Below, piece after piece: positions 7,018 through 13,263 of a stretch of 16,741 nt of DNA. The position numbers were made by a program, and so were the translations under genes. The stretch covers positions 1-16,741 of the forward strand of contig CAZADA010000067.1 in assembly GCA_964483775.1 (NCBI GenBank), given 5' to 3'. Within the stretch, counting starts at the first letter, position 1. Each line of letters starts with the position of its first letter. The DNA comes from CAZADA01 sp964483775 (GTDB taxonomy: Bacteria; Pseudomonadota; Alphaproteobacteria; Caulobacterales; Maricaulaceae). The notes under the pieces are model-generated. The model saw only the letters and a program-made list of their open reading frames with translations. It made no database searches and was not told the DNA's origin.

Positions 7018-7107
7018 GGTGAGGTGGCCGAGTGGTCGAAGGCGCACGCCTGGAACGCGTGTAGGCGGGCAACCGTCTCGAGGGTTCGAATCCCTCTCTC
7101 ACCGCCA
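7018..7107 (+). tRNA. tRNA-Ser (anticodon GGA)
   Basis: The 90-nt gene folds as a class II tRNA. The acceptor arm is GGTGAGG (7018-7024) with TCTCACC (7097-7103), closed by one G-U pair. The anticodon arm is CACGC-CTGGAAC-GCGTG (7045-7061) with anticodon GGA at 7052-7054. A long variable arm is typical of serine tRNAs. The T arm is GAGGG-TTCGAAT-CCCTC (7080-7096). The discriminator G at 7104 is followed by an encoded CCA at 7105-7107. It reads UCC and UCU serine codons. The 3' end of this gene faces the AraC-type regulator gene, 56 bp away. tRNA genes are frequent integration sites, but no repeat of the T-arm end is visible nearby. Confidence 0.95.
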
Positions 7108-7163
7108 GCGCCTTGGATTCTCGGGCTGGGCGCGTTGTGGCCCAAGGGCGCGGGCTTGACCGA

Positions 7164-8222
7164 TCAGATCGAGGGGGCGGCGCGGTAGGTCGACGGCGTG
7201 ACGCCGACGGCGCTCTTGAAGGCGCGGTTGAACGGGCCGATGGATCCAAATCCGCTATCGAGGGCGATGGCGAGTATGGTCTGGTCGCGCGTGCTCGGAT
7301 CACGCAGAAGCTGTTTCGCGCGCTCAATCCGAAAATGGTTCGCTAGACGATTGAAGTTTGCAAAGCCCAATGGTCCGGTGATGGCCCGGGTGACCTTGTA
7401 CTCCGGTTCGCGCAAGCGCTGCGACAAGGTGGCGACGCTAAAGTTCGAGGCCGTATAGGGCTCTTCGTCGACCAAAAGGCTCTTTAACCGGGTCGCCAGC
7501 GCCTCGTCCTCGGGTGTGGCGGCGCGCGGTGCTTTGGGCCGGCGAGCGAGGTCCGCCAAGGGGTGGGTCTCACGAAAGCGCACGGCGAGCACGCCGCCTA
7601 CGACCGCCAGGATCGCGCAGATGATGCGCACAGCGTCAGCCCAACGGTGGGCCGCCGAGCCTTCGGCCGAGCCGCTGAGCCAAAGAACGGAAACCACCAG
7701 CAGGACAGCGTACCCGGACGCAAACGCCACGCGGAAGCGACGCTCGGCGGCGGCTGTCTGGTGGCCAAACCGATCGAAAGCCTCCACCAGCGCCAAAAGC
7801 AGCACCGCTGAACTCGTCAGCATGTGCACATTCGTCGCCATCCGTGAGACGGGATGGGCCGCGGCGGACGGGGCCAACGCTTCGAGAGCGAGCAGCCCGG
7901 CGCCGGACACCGTGAGCGCCCCGACAACGATCAGCGGCCATGGGTTTGCGAAGGGCGTGTTGTGGAAAAGCGTGCGCGCCAGCAACCATGACCAGCCGCA
8001 ACTCGTCATCCCCGCCAGCACCACAATGGACCCCAAAGCGCCGGCGTAGGGGCCAATCGTTTTGCCTGCAATGAAGAACCCGACGGCGATGGTGAACATG
8101 GCGAGCATGGCCCGTTGCGGCGTTTTGGGCTTTGCGCGCGCGAGCGCGCCAGAGGTCCAGCGCCGCCATGCCGGCGCGTGCGCATCGGCTTGGGTAAGAG
8201 CACTCGTCAGTCTGTTCGCCAT
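7164..8222 (-). CDS. Membrane-embedded AraC-family transcriptional regulator
   Basis: The start ATG at 8222 has AGGAG 8 nt upstream; an in-frame ATG at 8333 lacks such a site and would cover the operator-like repeats. The 352-residue product has about six membrane helices (residues about 38-212). After a linker comes a C-terminal AraC/XylS-type DNA-binding domain at about 245-345, with the usual second-helix signature A-I-A-L-D-S-G-F-G-S-I-G-P-F-N-R-A-F-K and ending G-V-T-P-S-T-Y-R. In this architecture the membrane part presumably senses a signal and the domain binds DNA from the inner face of the membrane; that mechanism is inferred. It is divergent from the DUF2306 gene and is its likely regulator. 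The ATCGGC-type inverted repeats at 8242-8285 are the candidate operator. Confidence 0.85.
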   Translation of the reverse strand: MANRLTSALTQADAHAPAWRRWTSGALARAKPKTPQRAMLAMFTIAVGFFIAGKTIGPYAGALGSIVVLAGMTSCGWSWLLARTLFHNTPFANPWPLIVVGALTVSGAGLLALEALAPSAAAHPVSRMATNVHMLTSSAVLLLALVEAFDRFGHQTAAAERRFRVAFASGYAVLLVVSVLWLSGSAEGSAAHRWADAVRIICAILAVVGGVLAVRFRETHPLADLARRPKAPRAATPEDEALATRLKSLLVDEEPYTASNFSVATLSQRLREPEYKVTRAITGPLGFANFNRLANHFRIERAKQLLRDPSTRDQTILAIALDSGFGSIGPFNRAFKSAVGVTPSTYRAAPSI

Positions 8223-8241
8223 GGCTAAGACTCCTGAGCTT

Positions 8242-8285
8242 ATCGGCGCTCTCGATTGAAAATGATCGCCGATTTGGAAATCGGC
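8242..8285. promoter_or_regulatory. Candidate operator: three ATCGGC half-sites between divergent genes
   Basis: GCCGATTT at 8268-8275 and AAATCGGC at 8278-8285 form a perfect 8-bp inverted repeat with a 2-bp spacer. A further copy, ATCGGCG at 8242-8248, is a perfect inverted match to CGCCGAT at 8267-8273. The three half-sites lie between the AraC-type regulator start (8222) and the DUF2306 start (8353), so they could be bound by the regulator itself. Confidence 0.45.
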
Positions 8286-8352
8286 AAGACACTGATGCGG
8301 GGTCCAACGCTCTGTCACGCCCATGTTGGTCAAACATTGGAGCGTGTTTCGG

Positions 8353-9171
8353 ATGCCGAAAATCCCTTTGCCTCAGTCCCCCGCCGCGCGTGCTGATCGT
8401 CTGTTGCGCCGCGCCGGCGTGTTTTGGTTCGTCGTCGCTGCGATCGGTCAGATCGGCTTTGTGTACTTCATCATCGCCTATTACGGCCAACGCACAGCCA
8501 TTGGTGATTTTGCCGGCTGGAACGACAAGCCGCTCATCGACGGGCACATTGAGAATGATCCCGTCGGCAATGTCATGTTCATCGTTCATGTCTTGCTGAC
8601 CGTGGTGATCACGCTGGGCGGATTGGTCCAGCTCATCCCCACCATCCGCAATCGCGCCAAAGGGTTTCACCGCTGGATGGGGCGGGTGTTCATCGTTGTC
8701 GCATTTGTCATGGCGCTCGGCGGGCTGTGGCTGACATGGGGGCGCGGCACGTATCTTTCGGTCGTGTCCGGTGCGGCCATCAGCATCAACGCGGTCTTGA
8801 TTGTGCTGTTCGCGACGATTGCGTGGCGGCTGGCGGCTCAACGTCGGATCGATGCGCACCGGCGTTGGGCGATGCGCGCATTTTTGGTGGTGAATGGCGT
8901 TTGGTTCTTACGCGTTGGGATCATGGCGTGGGTGCTGTTCAATCAGGGCCCGCGCTGGATGGATCGCACGCTCTCGGGTCCGGCGGACATCGCCTTGGTG
9001 TTTGGCTGCTATCTTGCGCCGCTCGCCATGGTGGAGGTGTACTTTGCGGCCCAACGCAGCGCCAAGGCTGCTCCGAAAATCGCTGCAACGGTGCTTCTGG
9101 GCGTCATGACGCTGGTCATGGGCGTTGGGATTGCGGGGACGTTCGCCTTCATGTGGGGCCCTTTCATCTGA
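8353..9171 (+). CDS. DUF2306 family multi-helix membrane protein
   Basis: The start ATG at 8353 has GGAG 10 nt upstream; ATG 8323 is an alternative that adds ten residues. The 272-residue product has about seven membrane helices and the pattern of the DUF2306 family, including F-H-R-W-M-G-R-V-F after the second helix and A-H-R-R-W-A-M-R-A-F before the fifth. The conserved histidines in these motifs resemble those of haem-binding membrane proteins, but no biochemical function is established to my knowledge. It is divergent from the membrane AraC-type regulator and is followed by a strong hairpin at 9190-9224, so it is probably monocistronic. Confidence 0.82.
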   Translation: MPKIPLPQSPAARADRLLRRAGVFWFVVAAIGQIGFVYFIIAYYGQRTAIGDFAGWNDKPLIDGHIENDPVGNVMFIVHVLLTVVITLGGLVQLIPTIRNRAKGFHRWMGRVFIVVAFVMALGGLWLTWGRGTYLSVVSGAAISINAVLIVLFATIAWRLAAQRRIDAHRRWAMRAFLVVNGVWFLRVGIMAWVLFNQGPRWMDRTLSGPADIALVFGCYLAPLAMVEVYFAAQRSAKAAPKIAATVLLGVMTLVMGVGIAGTFAFMWGPFI

Positions 9172-9189
9172 CAAAGCCGCCACCGTGAT

Positions 9190-9224
9190 GGCGGGAGGCG
9201 TGCGATGTGTGGCAGCCTCCCGCC
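9190..9224 (+). terminator. Strong hairpin after the DUF2306 gene
   Basis: GGCGGGAGGC at 9190-9199 and GCCTCCCGCC at 9215-9224 are perfect 10-bp complements around a 15-nt loop, starting 18 nt after the DUF2306 stop. There is no T-run, so it may be an imperfect terminator or a stabilising 3' hairpin. Confidence 0.45.
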
Positions 9225-9247
9225 CGTGATCGCGGCGCACCCGTTCT

Positions 9248-9301
9248 GCGTGTCGCCAAACAGGGATCGACACGCTTGGCTCGAGCCGCACGGTTGCGGC
9301 T
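9248..9301 (+). promoter_or_regulatory. Stacked hairpins in the leader of the maoC-like gene
   Basis: GCGTGTCG at 9248-9255 pairs perfectly with CGACACGC at 9268-9275 (12-nt loop). AGCCGCA at 9284-9290 pairs with TGCGGCT at 9295-9301 (4-nt loop CGGT). A second CGACAC at 9314-9319 touches the AGGAG ribosome binding site at 9320-9324 and could compete for GTGTCG at 9250-9255. This gives a possible switch between two structures near the start codon at 9331. Confidence 0.4.
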
Positions 9302-9330
9302 TTGGGCCAGGGTCGACACAGGAGCACACG

Positions 9331-9843
9331 ATGAGTGATGGCACCCTTGCCGAGGGCGGTGCTGCGCCCAAACACCTGAGCTGGCCAGACTATCGAGCGC
9401 TCGTTGGCGAGGTGATCGCTGTGAGCGACTGGGTCTTGGTGCCACAGACGATGATCGACGCGTTCGCCGACCTCACCGACGATCACCAGTTCATCCACGT
9501 GGACCCGCTACGCGCCGCAGCCACGCCGTTTTGCGGGACGATCGCCCATGGACTGCTCACTCTGGCGTTGTTGGGCGGCATCGGCGCCAACACCCTGCCG
9601 GCGATTGAAGGAGCGCAGATGACGGTGAACTATGGCTTCGACCGTGTGCGGTTTGTGGCTCCGGTTCCGTCGGGTGCGCGAATACGGGCCCAGTTTCGCC
9701 TTGCCGGCTATGAACCGAAGGGCGCGTCGCGGATCATCACGCGGACGGATGTTCGCGTCGAGATCGAGGGCGCTGACACTCCCGCATTGATCGCCGAGTG
9801 GTTGGTGCTGACGGTCTTTCCTCCCGGTTTCGACGTCGATTAG
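9331..9843 (+). CDS. MaoC / NodN-like (R)-specific enoyl hydratase family protein
   Basis: The start ATG at 9331 has AGGAG with 6 nt spacing; the frame is open further upstream, but that stretch holds the stacked hairpins. The 170-residue product is the usual length for a single hot-dog MaoC domain. It carries the hydratase-2 signature F-A-D-L-T-D-D-H-Q-F-I-H-V-D, with the expected catalytic Asp51 and His56, followed by P-F-C-G-T-I-A-H-G-L-L-T-L. Family members add water across the double bond of 2-trans-enoyl thioesters. NodN-type members are often annotated by homology without a known substrate. No fatty-acid or polyhydroxyalkanoate genes lie nearby, so the pathway is unknown. It is convergent with the serine hydrolase gene, with 49 bp between them. 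Confidence 0.85.
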   Translation: MSDGTLAEGGAAPKHLSWPDYRALVGEVIAVSDWVLVPQTMIDAFADLTDDHQFIHVDPLRAAATPFCGTIAHGLLTLALLGGIGANTLPAIEGAQMTVNYGFDRVRFVAPVPSGARIRAQFRLAGYEPKGASRIITRTDVRVEIEGADTPALIAEWLVLTVFPPGFDVD

Positions 9844-9892
9844 TTCGGCGCGCCGCTGCGTTGTTCTCAAACTGTCTGCTGCGCACTTTGTG

Positions 9893-11875
9893 TTACTTGT
9901 AGAGAACATCCTCGAGGCTGTTGTAGCGCCCCTGTTTGTTGAGTGTTTCATTGAAGATGAGGTGGATTAGGCTCCAACCGGCTGAACTGTTGGTGAGAAC
10001 CACAAGCGCCTCGCCGGTTTCGGGAACGGTGATCAATTGAGTGCGAATGCCCCACTGGCCGCCGCTGTGTTCAAGCACTTGAACGTCCTCGGCCTGGTGC
10101 ACGATCCAACCGAGGGCGTGCGGGGCGGTGCTGCGTCCGGTTCGCAGGGACGCTGGATTGGGGGTTGTCGCCTCGGCCCATAGGTCGTCGGACAGGCCGC
10201 CTCGGCGGGTGTTCACCCAGATGGCGAACTTCCCAAGATCGGTGGGCGTGGAGAGGAGGTTGGCCGCGGCGTTCGGCTGGCGACTGGTGGCGTGCTCGAC
10301 CGCGCCGCCTGATCCGAAGTACTCGCCGGCAAAATCGGCGACAACCCAATCGGGCCATCCATGCGTTGTCCGCGTCATGTCGGCGGGGGCGAAGACATGG
10401 TCCTCAGAGAGCGCCTGTAGTGACTGACCGGTCGCCGCCTCTACGGCCCGACGGGTGAGCTCAAACCCCTCACCGGAATAACTTTGAACAACCATGGGAT
10501 CATACAGGAACGAAAGGGCTGCGCCGCGCCGCCAATTGGGCAAACCGGTTAAGTGGCGAAGCGCCATCGGCATGGTCAGGCGTTCGCTGCGCGGGTCGCC
10601 GGCAATGTCGGGATCCATGGCGTGCTGCGCAAGCGGTGTGTCGAGCGACCACGCGCCGTCTTCGACCAGGGACAGGAACGTCATGGCGCTGACTGGCTTG
10701 GTGATTGAGGCCACGCGGAACACTGTGTTTGCGTCGGCCGGCGCACCGTCCGCCTGCACGCCGAAGGTCTGGTTGAACCGAAACCTGTTCCCCTCGATCC
10801 ACGCCACCCCCACCGTGCGCACCCCAAGTTCGGCCATCCGCTCGCGAATCGCCTGTTCGAGCGGCAGTTCGGTGGGACGGGCCACCAGGGGGGGGGCAAG
10901 CGTGATGGGTCGGTCGGCGACCTCGATCCGGATCCGCTCACCGGCCGATTGAAGGGTCAGGGGATCCGAGGCGTAGGCCTCCCATACACCGGGCGTGAGT
11001 TTGACGTGAAAGCCGCCCTCGGGCTCGACCCGGCCATGGACAATGACGTGCGGCGCATCGATGCGGCGAAAGTGCACCCATCGGGGCGGCGACTGGTCGG
11101 CTTCGGCATTCCGCCACACAGCGCGGCCGCCGACAGGCTGGAGGGCTTGCGGCTCGGCTTGGAGAAACACATCGCCGAGCCGCCGGGCGTCATCGCCGTC
11201 GCGCGGGCCTGCCGTCCAGCGCAGCACGGCGCCGTCATCGGGCCCATCACGGTCCCAGTATTCGATGTTGAAGCCGATGACGGCGTTCATCTCGGGCCCC
11301 AACGCCAGTGTTGCATCCTGTTGCTCGGCGATGCGCTTGAGATTGATCCGCCATTCGTAAGCAACCCCGGTCTCGGTGTCGCGACGGGCGATGGCAAACC
11401 CATCCTCAGGTTGCAGAGATTGGTCGACCGCGAGGATGGGGCGGCGCACCAGGGAGGCTTCGATGTTCTCGGAAAACCCGGCGCGGTGCATCAGATCGAG
11501 GTAAACCAGCGCTCCGTCGGGGTTGCGGCCAAGGACGTCCACCGACTGGGTTTGCGCGTCGCGGATCAGGACGTCGTCGCGCACCCGCAGCGCGACGTAG
11601 AGATCGCCGGTGACCGGATCGATCGCAGTGGCGAATTCACCGGAGACGTCGTCGGGGGCGTTCGGGTCGCCGTTCATCACAAAGGGCAGCCGTTGCCATT
11701 GTGTTGTCGTGTCCCAGTCGGACAGATCGCCATCGACCTGGAGGGTTGAAGCGTGTTGCGCGACGGTTGCCGGCCCTTGGTGCGCCTGGGCCGCGATGCC
11801 GGCGGTCCCCATCGCTGTGCATAGCGCCATCGTCCTCGCCCAGTGCTGCGCACCGGTAGCTTTCCTCTTTTTCAT
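9893..11875 (-). CDS. Secreted CBM9-like plus beta-lactamase-family (S12) serine hydrolase
   Basis: The 660-residue product has a basic N-terminus and hydrophobic segment ending A-A-Q-A-H (about residues 1-31), a typical Sec signal peptide. Residues about 42-245 resemble a CBM9/DOMON-like beta-sandwich, starting L-Q-V-D-G-D-L-S-D-W-D. A smaller beta-rich segment spans about 270-330. Residues about 335-640 are a serine beta-lactamase/D-Ala-D-Ala carboxypeptidase-like domain with Ser390-x-x-Lys393 (S-I-T-K), Tyr466-S-G468 where Y-x-N is usual, and H603-S-G-G in the KTG-box position as in esterase-type members. The substrate cannot be told: an ester, peptide or cell-wall fragment are all possible. 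The start ATG at 11875 has GGAG 9 nt upstream. It is divergent, with a 59-bp gap, from the ToxR-like regulator gene. A run of nine C on the coding strand (10888-10896) lies at the domain linker. Confidence 0.82.
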   Translation of the reverse strand: MKKRKATGAQHWARTMALCTAMGTAGIAAQAHQGPATVAQHASTLQVDGDLSDWDTTTQWQRLPFVMNGDPNAPDDVSGEFATAIDPVTGDLYVALRVRDDVLIRDAQTQSVDVLGRNPDGALVYLDLMHRAGFSENIEASLVRRPILAVDQSLQPEDGFAIARRDTETGVAYEWRINLKRIAEQQDATLALGPEMNAVIGFNIEYWDRDGPDDGAVLRWTAGPRDGDDARRLGDVFLQAEPQALQPVGGRAVWRNAEADQSPPRWVHFRRIDAPHVIVHGRVEPEGGFHVKLTPGVWEAYASDPLTLQSAGERIRIEVADRPITLAPPLVARPTELPLEQAIRERMAELGVRTVGVAWIEGNRFRFNQTFGVQADGAPADANTVFRVASITKPVSAMTFLSLVEDGAWSLDTPLAQHAMDPDIAGDPRSERLTMPMALRHLTGLPNWRRGAALSFLYDPMVVQSYSGEGFELTRRAVEAATGQSLQALSEDHVFAPADMTRTTHGWPDWVVADFAGEYFGSGGAVEHATSRQPNAAANLLSTPTDLGKFAIWVNTRRGGLSDDLWAEATTPNPASLRTGRSTAPHALGWIVHQAEDVQVLEHSGGQWGIRTQLITVPETGEALVVLTNSSAGWSLIHLIFNETLNKQGRYNSLEDVLYK

Positions 11876-11934
11876 TCGTCAGCGCTCCATGTCGGGTTTC
11901 ATACTGTCGTCACGCTGGTGTGGAGGCGCTCTCG
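11876..11934. promoter_or_regulatory. Shared 59-bp divergent promoter region
   Basis: Both genes start within 59 bp, so their promoters must overlap. AGCGCTCC at 11881-11888 and GGAGGCGCT at 11922-11930 form an imperfect inverted repeat with one extra G, and each contains the ribosome binding site of one gene. No clear -35/-10 pair was found. Confidence 0.4.
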
Positions 11935-12705
11935 ATGTCATTTGAAGTTTTTGGAAAGTTGCTTGCAGGGGCGCGAACCCCAAGCGCTCACACGGACCTT
12001 GGGCTTCAGGACCTGACGATCGATATCGCCCAGCGCCGTGTGATGCGTGGCGGCGATTGCCTCGACGTGAAGGATCTGAACTTTGCTGTGTTCCAGCTGT
12101 TGCTCGAACGCGCCCCGGCGATTGTGTCGCCCGGGGCGTTGGCGGAAGCCTGGCCAGTTCGACACGTCAGCGAGGCCACCGTCGCCAAGCGGATCGCGCT
12201 GTTGCGTTCGGCGCTGGGCGAAACCGCCGCGAACGGGCGTTACATCGAGACGGTTCGCGGGCAGGGCTATCGACTGCGCGGCGATCTGCGCGTTTGTGCG
12301 CCAAATCGGTCGGCCTGGGGGCGGCGCGCCGCCGCGTTGGTCCTGGGGGCTGTGGTGTGTGGGCAATTGGCGGCGTCGTCTGTGGGACCAGGTGCTCCGG
12401 CCGGCTTCGATCCGGTGTTCCGCACCTTGGTGGACGCCCAGACCGGGGCGGTGCTCACTGTGCGTGATGATGCGAACGCCATCACCGCGCCCCATGTGCT
12501 TGTCGATCCGCACTCGGGCGATGTGGTGATCCTCAGCGTTGCAAGCCGTTTTCCCGCAACGCCCCTCAGGGTTTTGGCCGATTTGGCGACGCACGCTGAC
12601 CAACATGGCCTGTCGGACGACGCCCGTCATGCGGGGGCCTATCGTCGGGCGCTCCAGGACCTGCAGCGCGCACCCATTGTCGTCGACGCCGACACAACAG
12701 ACTAG
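11935..12705 (+). CDS. ToxR/CadC-like membrane-bound winged-helix regulator
   Basis: ATG 11935 is chosen over ATG 11920 because GGAGG at 11922-11926 lies 8 nt before it. The 256-residue product begins with an OmpR/PhoB-type winged-helix domain (about residues 22-116). It includes the recognition-helix region S-E-A-T-V-A-K-R-I-A-L-L-R and the wing Y-I-E-T-V-R-G-Q-G-Y-R-L. A single membrane helix follows (about 125-142), then about 110 residues predicted in the periplasm. There is no receiver domain with phospho-acceptor Asp, so it is a one-component regulator of the ToxR/CadC type rather than a response regulator. Its position next to the divergent secreted hydrolase gene makes that gene the likely target. 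The periplasmic part is not recognised and may sense an envelope signal. Confidence 0.83.
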   Translation: MSFEVFGKLLAGARTPSAHTDLGLQDLTIDIAQRRVMRGGDCLDVKDLNFAVFQLLLERAPAIVSPGALAEAWPVRHVSEATVAKRIALLRSALGETAANGRYIETVRGQGYRLRGDLRVCAPNRSAWGRRAAALVLGAVVCGQLAASSVGPGAPAGFDPVFRTLVDAQTGAVLTVRDDANAITAPHVLVDPHSGDVVILSVASRFPATPLRVLADLATHADQHGLSDDARHAGAYRRALQDLQRAPIVVDADTTD

Positions 12706-12711
12706 GCGGCG

Positions 12712-12752
12712 TCCGCTGGCGGATGGCAACGCGTTCGTCCCGCACGCGTTGC
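12712..12752 (+). terminator. Tandem hairpins after the ToxR-like regulator gene
   Basis: TCCGC-TG-GCGGA at 12712-12723 is followed by GCAACGCGT (12726-12734) and ACGCGTTGC (12744-12752), a perfect 9-bp stem with a 9-nt loop. They lie 7 and 21 nt after the regulator stop. No T-run follows. They support placing the next gene's start at 12789 rather than at ATG 12723. Confidence 0.4.
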
Positions 12753-12788
12753 ACCACTGCGGCGCCCATCGATCATCGGGGACTTGCG

Positions 12789-12998
12789 ATGCGCGCCGAA
12801 CAGTTGAATGTGGAGCTTCCAAGGTCGATCGACCCGTGCAGGGGAGCTGTTTGGGCGTTGATCGTTCCACTTGGCGCGTCCTTGTCACTCCTTGTGACGC
12901 TTTTGCCGATGACGGTTGTCGCCGCCGTGGTGTGGGCGATTGTGTCGGTGTTGATCACGTCGATCATGCTTTGGGTCAAAACGCGGTCTGATCGCTAG
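12789..12998 (+). CDS. Small two-helix membrane protein, unknown function
   Basis: The 69-residue product has a hydrophilic N-terminus (about 20 residues) and then two hydrophobic segments (about 20-40 and 43-63), ending in basic residues K-T-R-S-D-R. GGGGA at 12777-12781 is a weak ribosome binding site. No family is recognised. It lies 83 bp after the regulator gene and 265 bp before mrpA, on the same strand. It could be a late member of the regulator transcript, but the hairpins at 12712-12752 argue for a separate unit. Confidence 0.5.
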   Translation: MRAEQLNVELPRSIDPCRGAVWALIVPLGASLSLLVTLLPMTVVAAVVWAIVSVLITSIMLWVKTRSDR

Positions 12999-13263
12999 CT
13001 GGACGTTGGGCGCGACCGGATCGGAAATGGCTTTACCTTTGCTTGGCATCGCCTTTTCCTCACTTGCTCCAGGATCGCGCTCGGCCTAACTACCGAGCGT
13101 ATTGGTTAATCGTTCTGTCGCCCCACTGATCGTGTGGCTGTCACCAGGACCGCGCTTGCGGCTGGCGGCGAATTGCTGACTCTGGTCTGTGTTGACGGCG
13201 TGATGGGTGGTCAACCTTTCGCCGAGGCGACCCGCCGACCGCATTGAGGAGAGTGACTGAGTT
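12999..13263. promoter_or_regulatory. Upstream region of the mrp operon
   Basis: No gene is supported here; a 20-codon ATG frame at 13027-13089 has only a weak ribosome binding site. GTTGAC at 13191-13196 and GTCAAC at 13210-13215 form a 6-bp inverted repeat with a 13-nt spacer, and TCGCC-GA-GGCGA at 13219-13230 is a short palindrome. Both lie within 75 bp of the mrpA start and may be operator or leader elements. I could not fix a -35/-10 pair. Confidence 0.35.

Noticed and set aside
7108..7151. Bulged stem GCGCCTTGG/CCAAGGGCGC after the tRNA gene as a terminator
   Set aside because: The stem needs a bulge, the loop is 25 nt and no T-run follows, so the case is too weak.
7018..7163. tRNA-Ser gene as an integration site for a mobile element
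   Set aside because: No integrase gene and no direct repeat of the tRNA 3' end were found in the window.
7636..8859. Minus-strand open frame spanning the regulator and DUF2306 genes
   Set aside because: It covers parts of two recognised genes and the divergent promoter region, and its product looks random.
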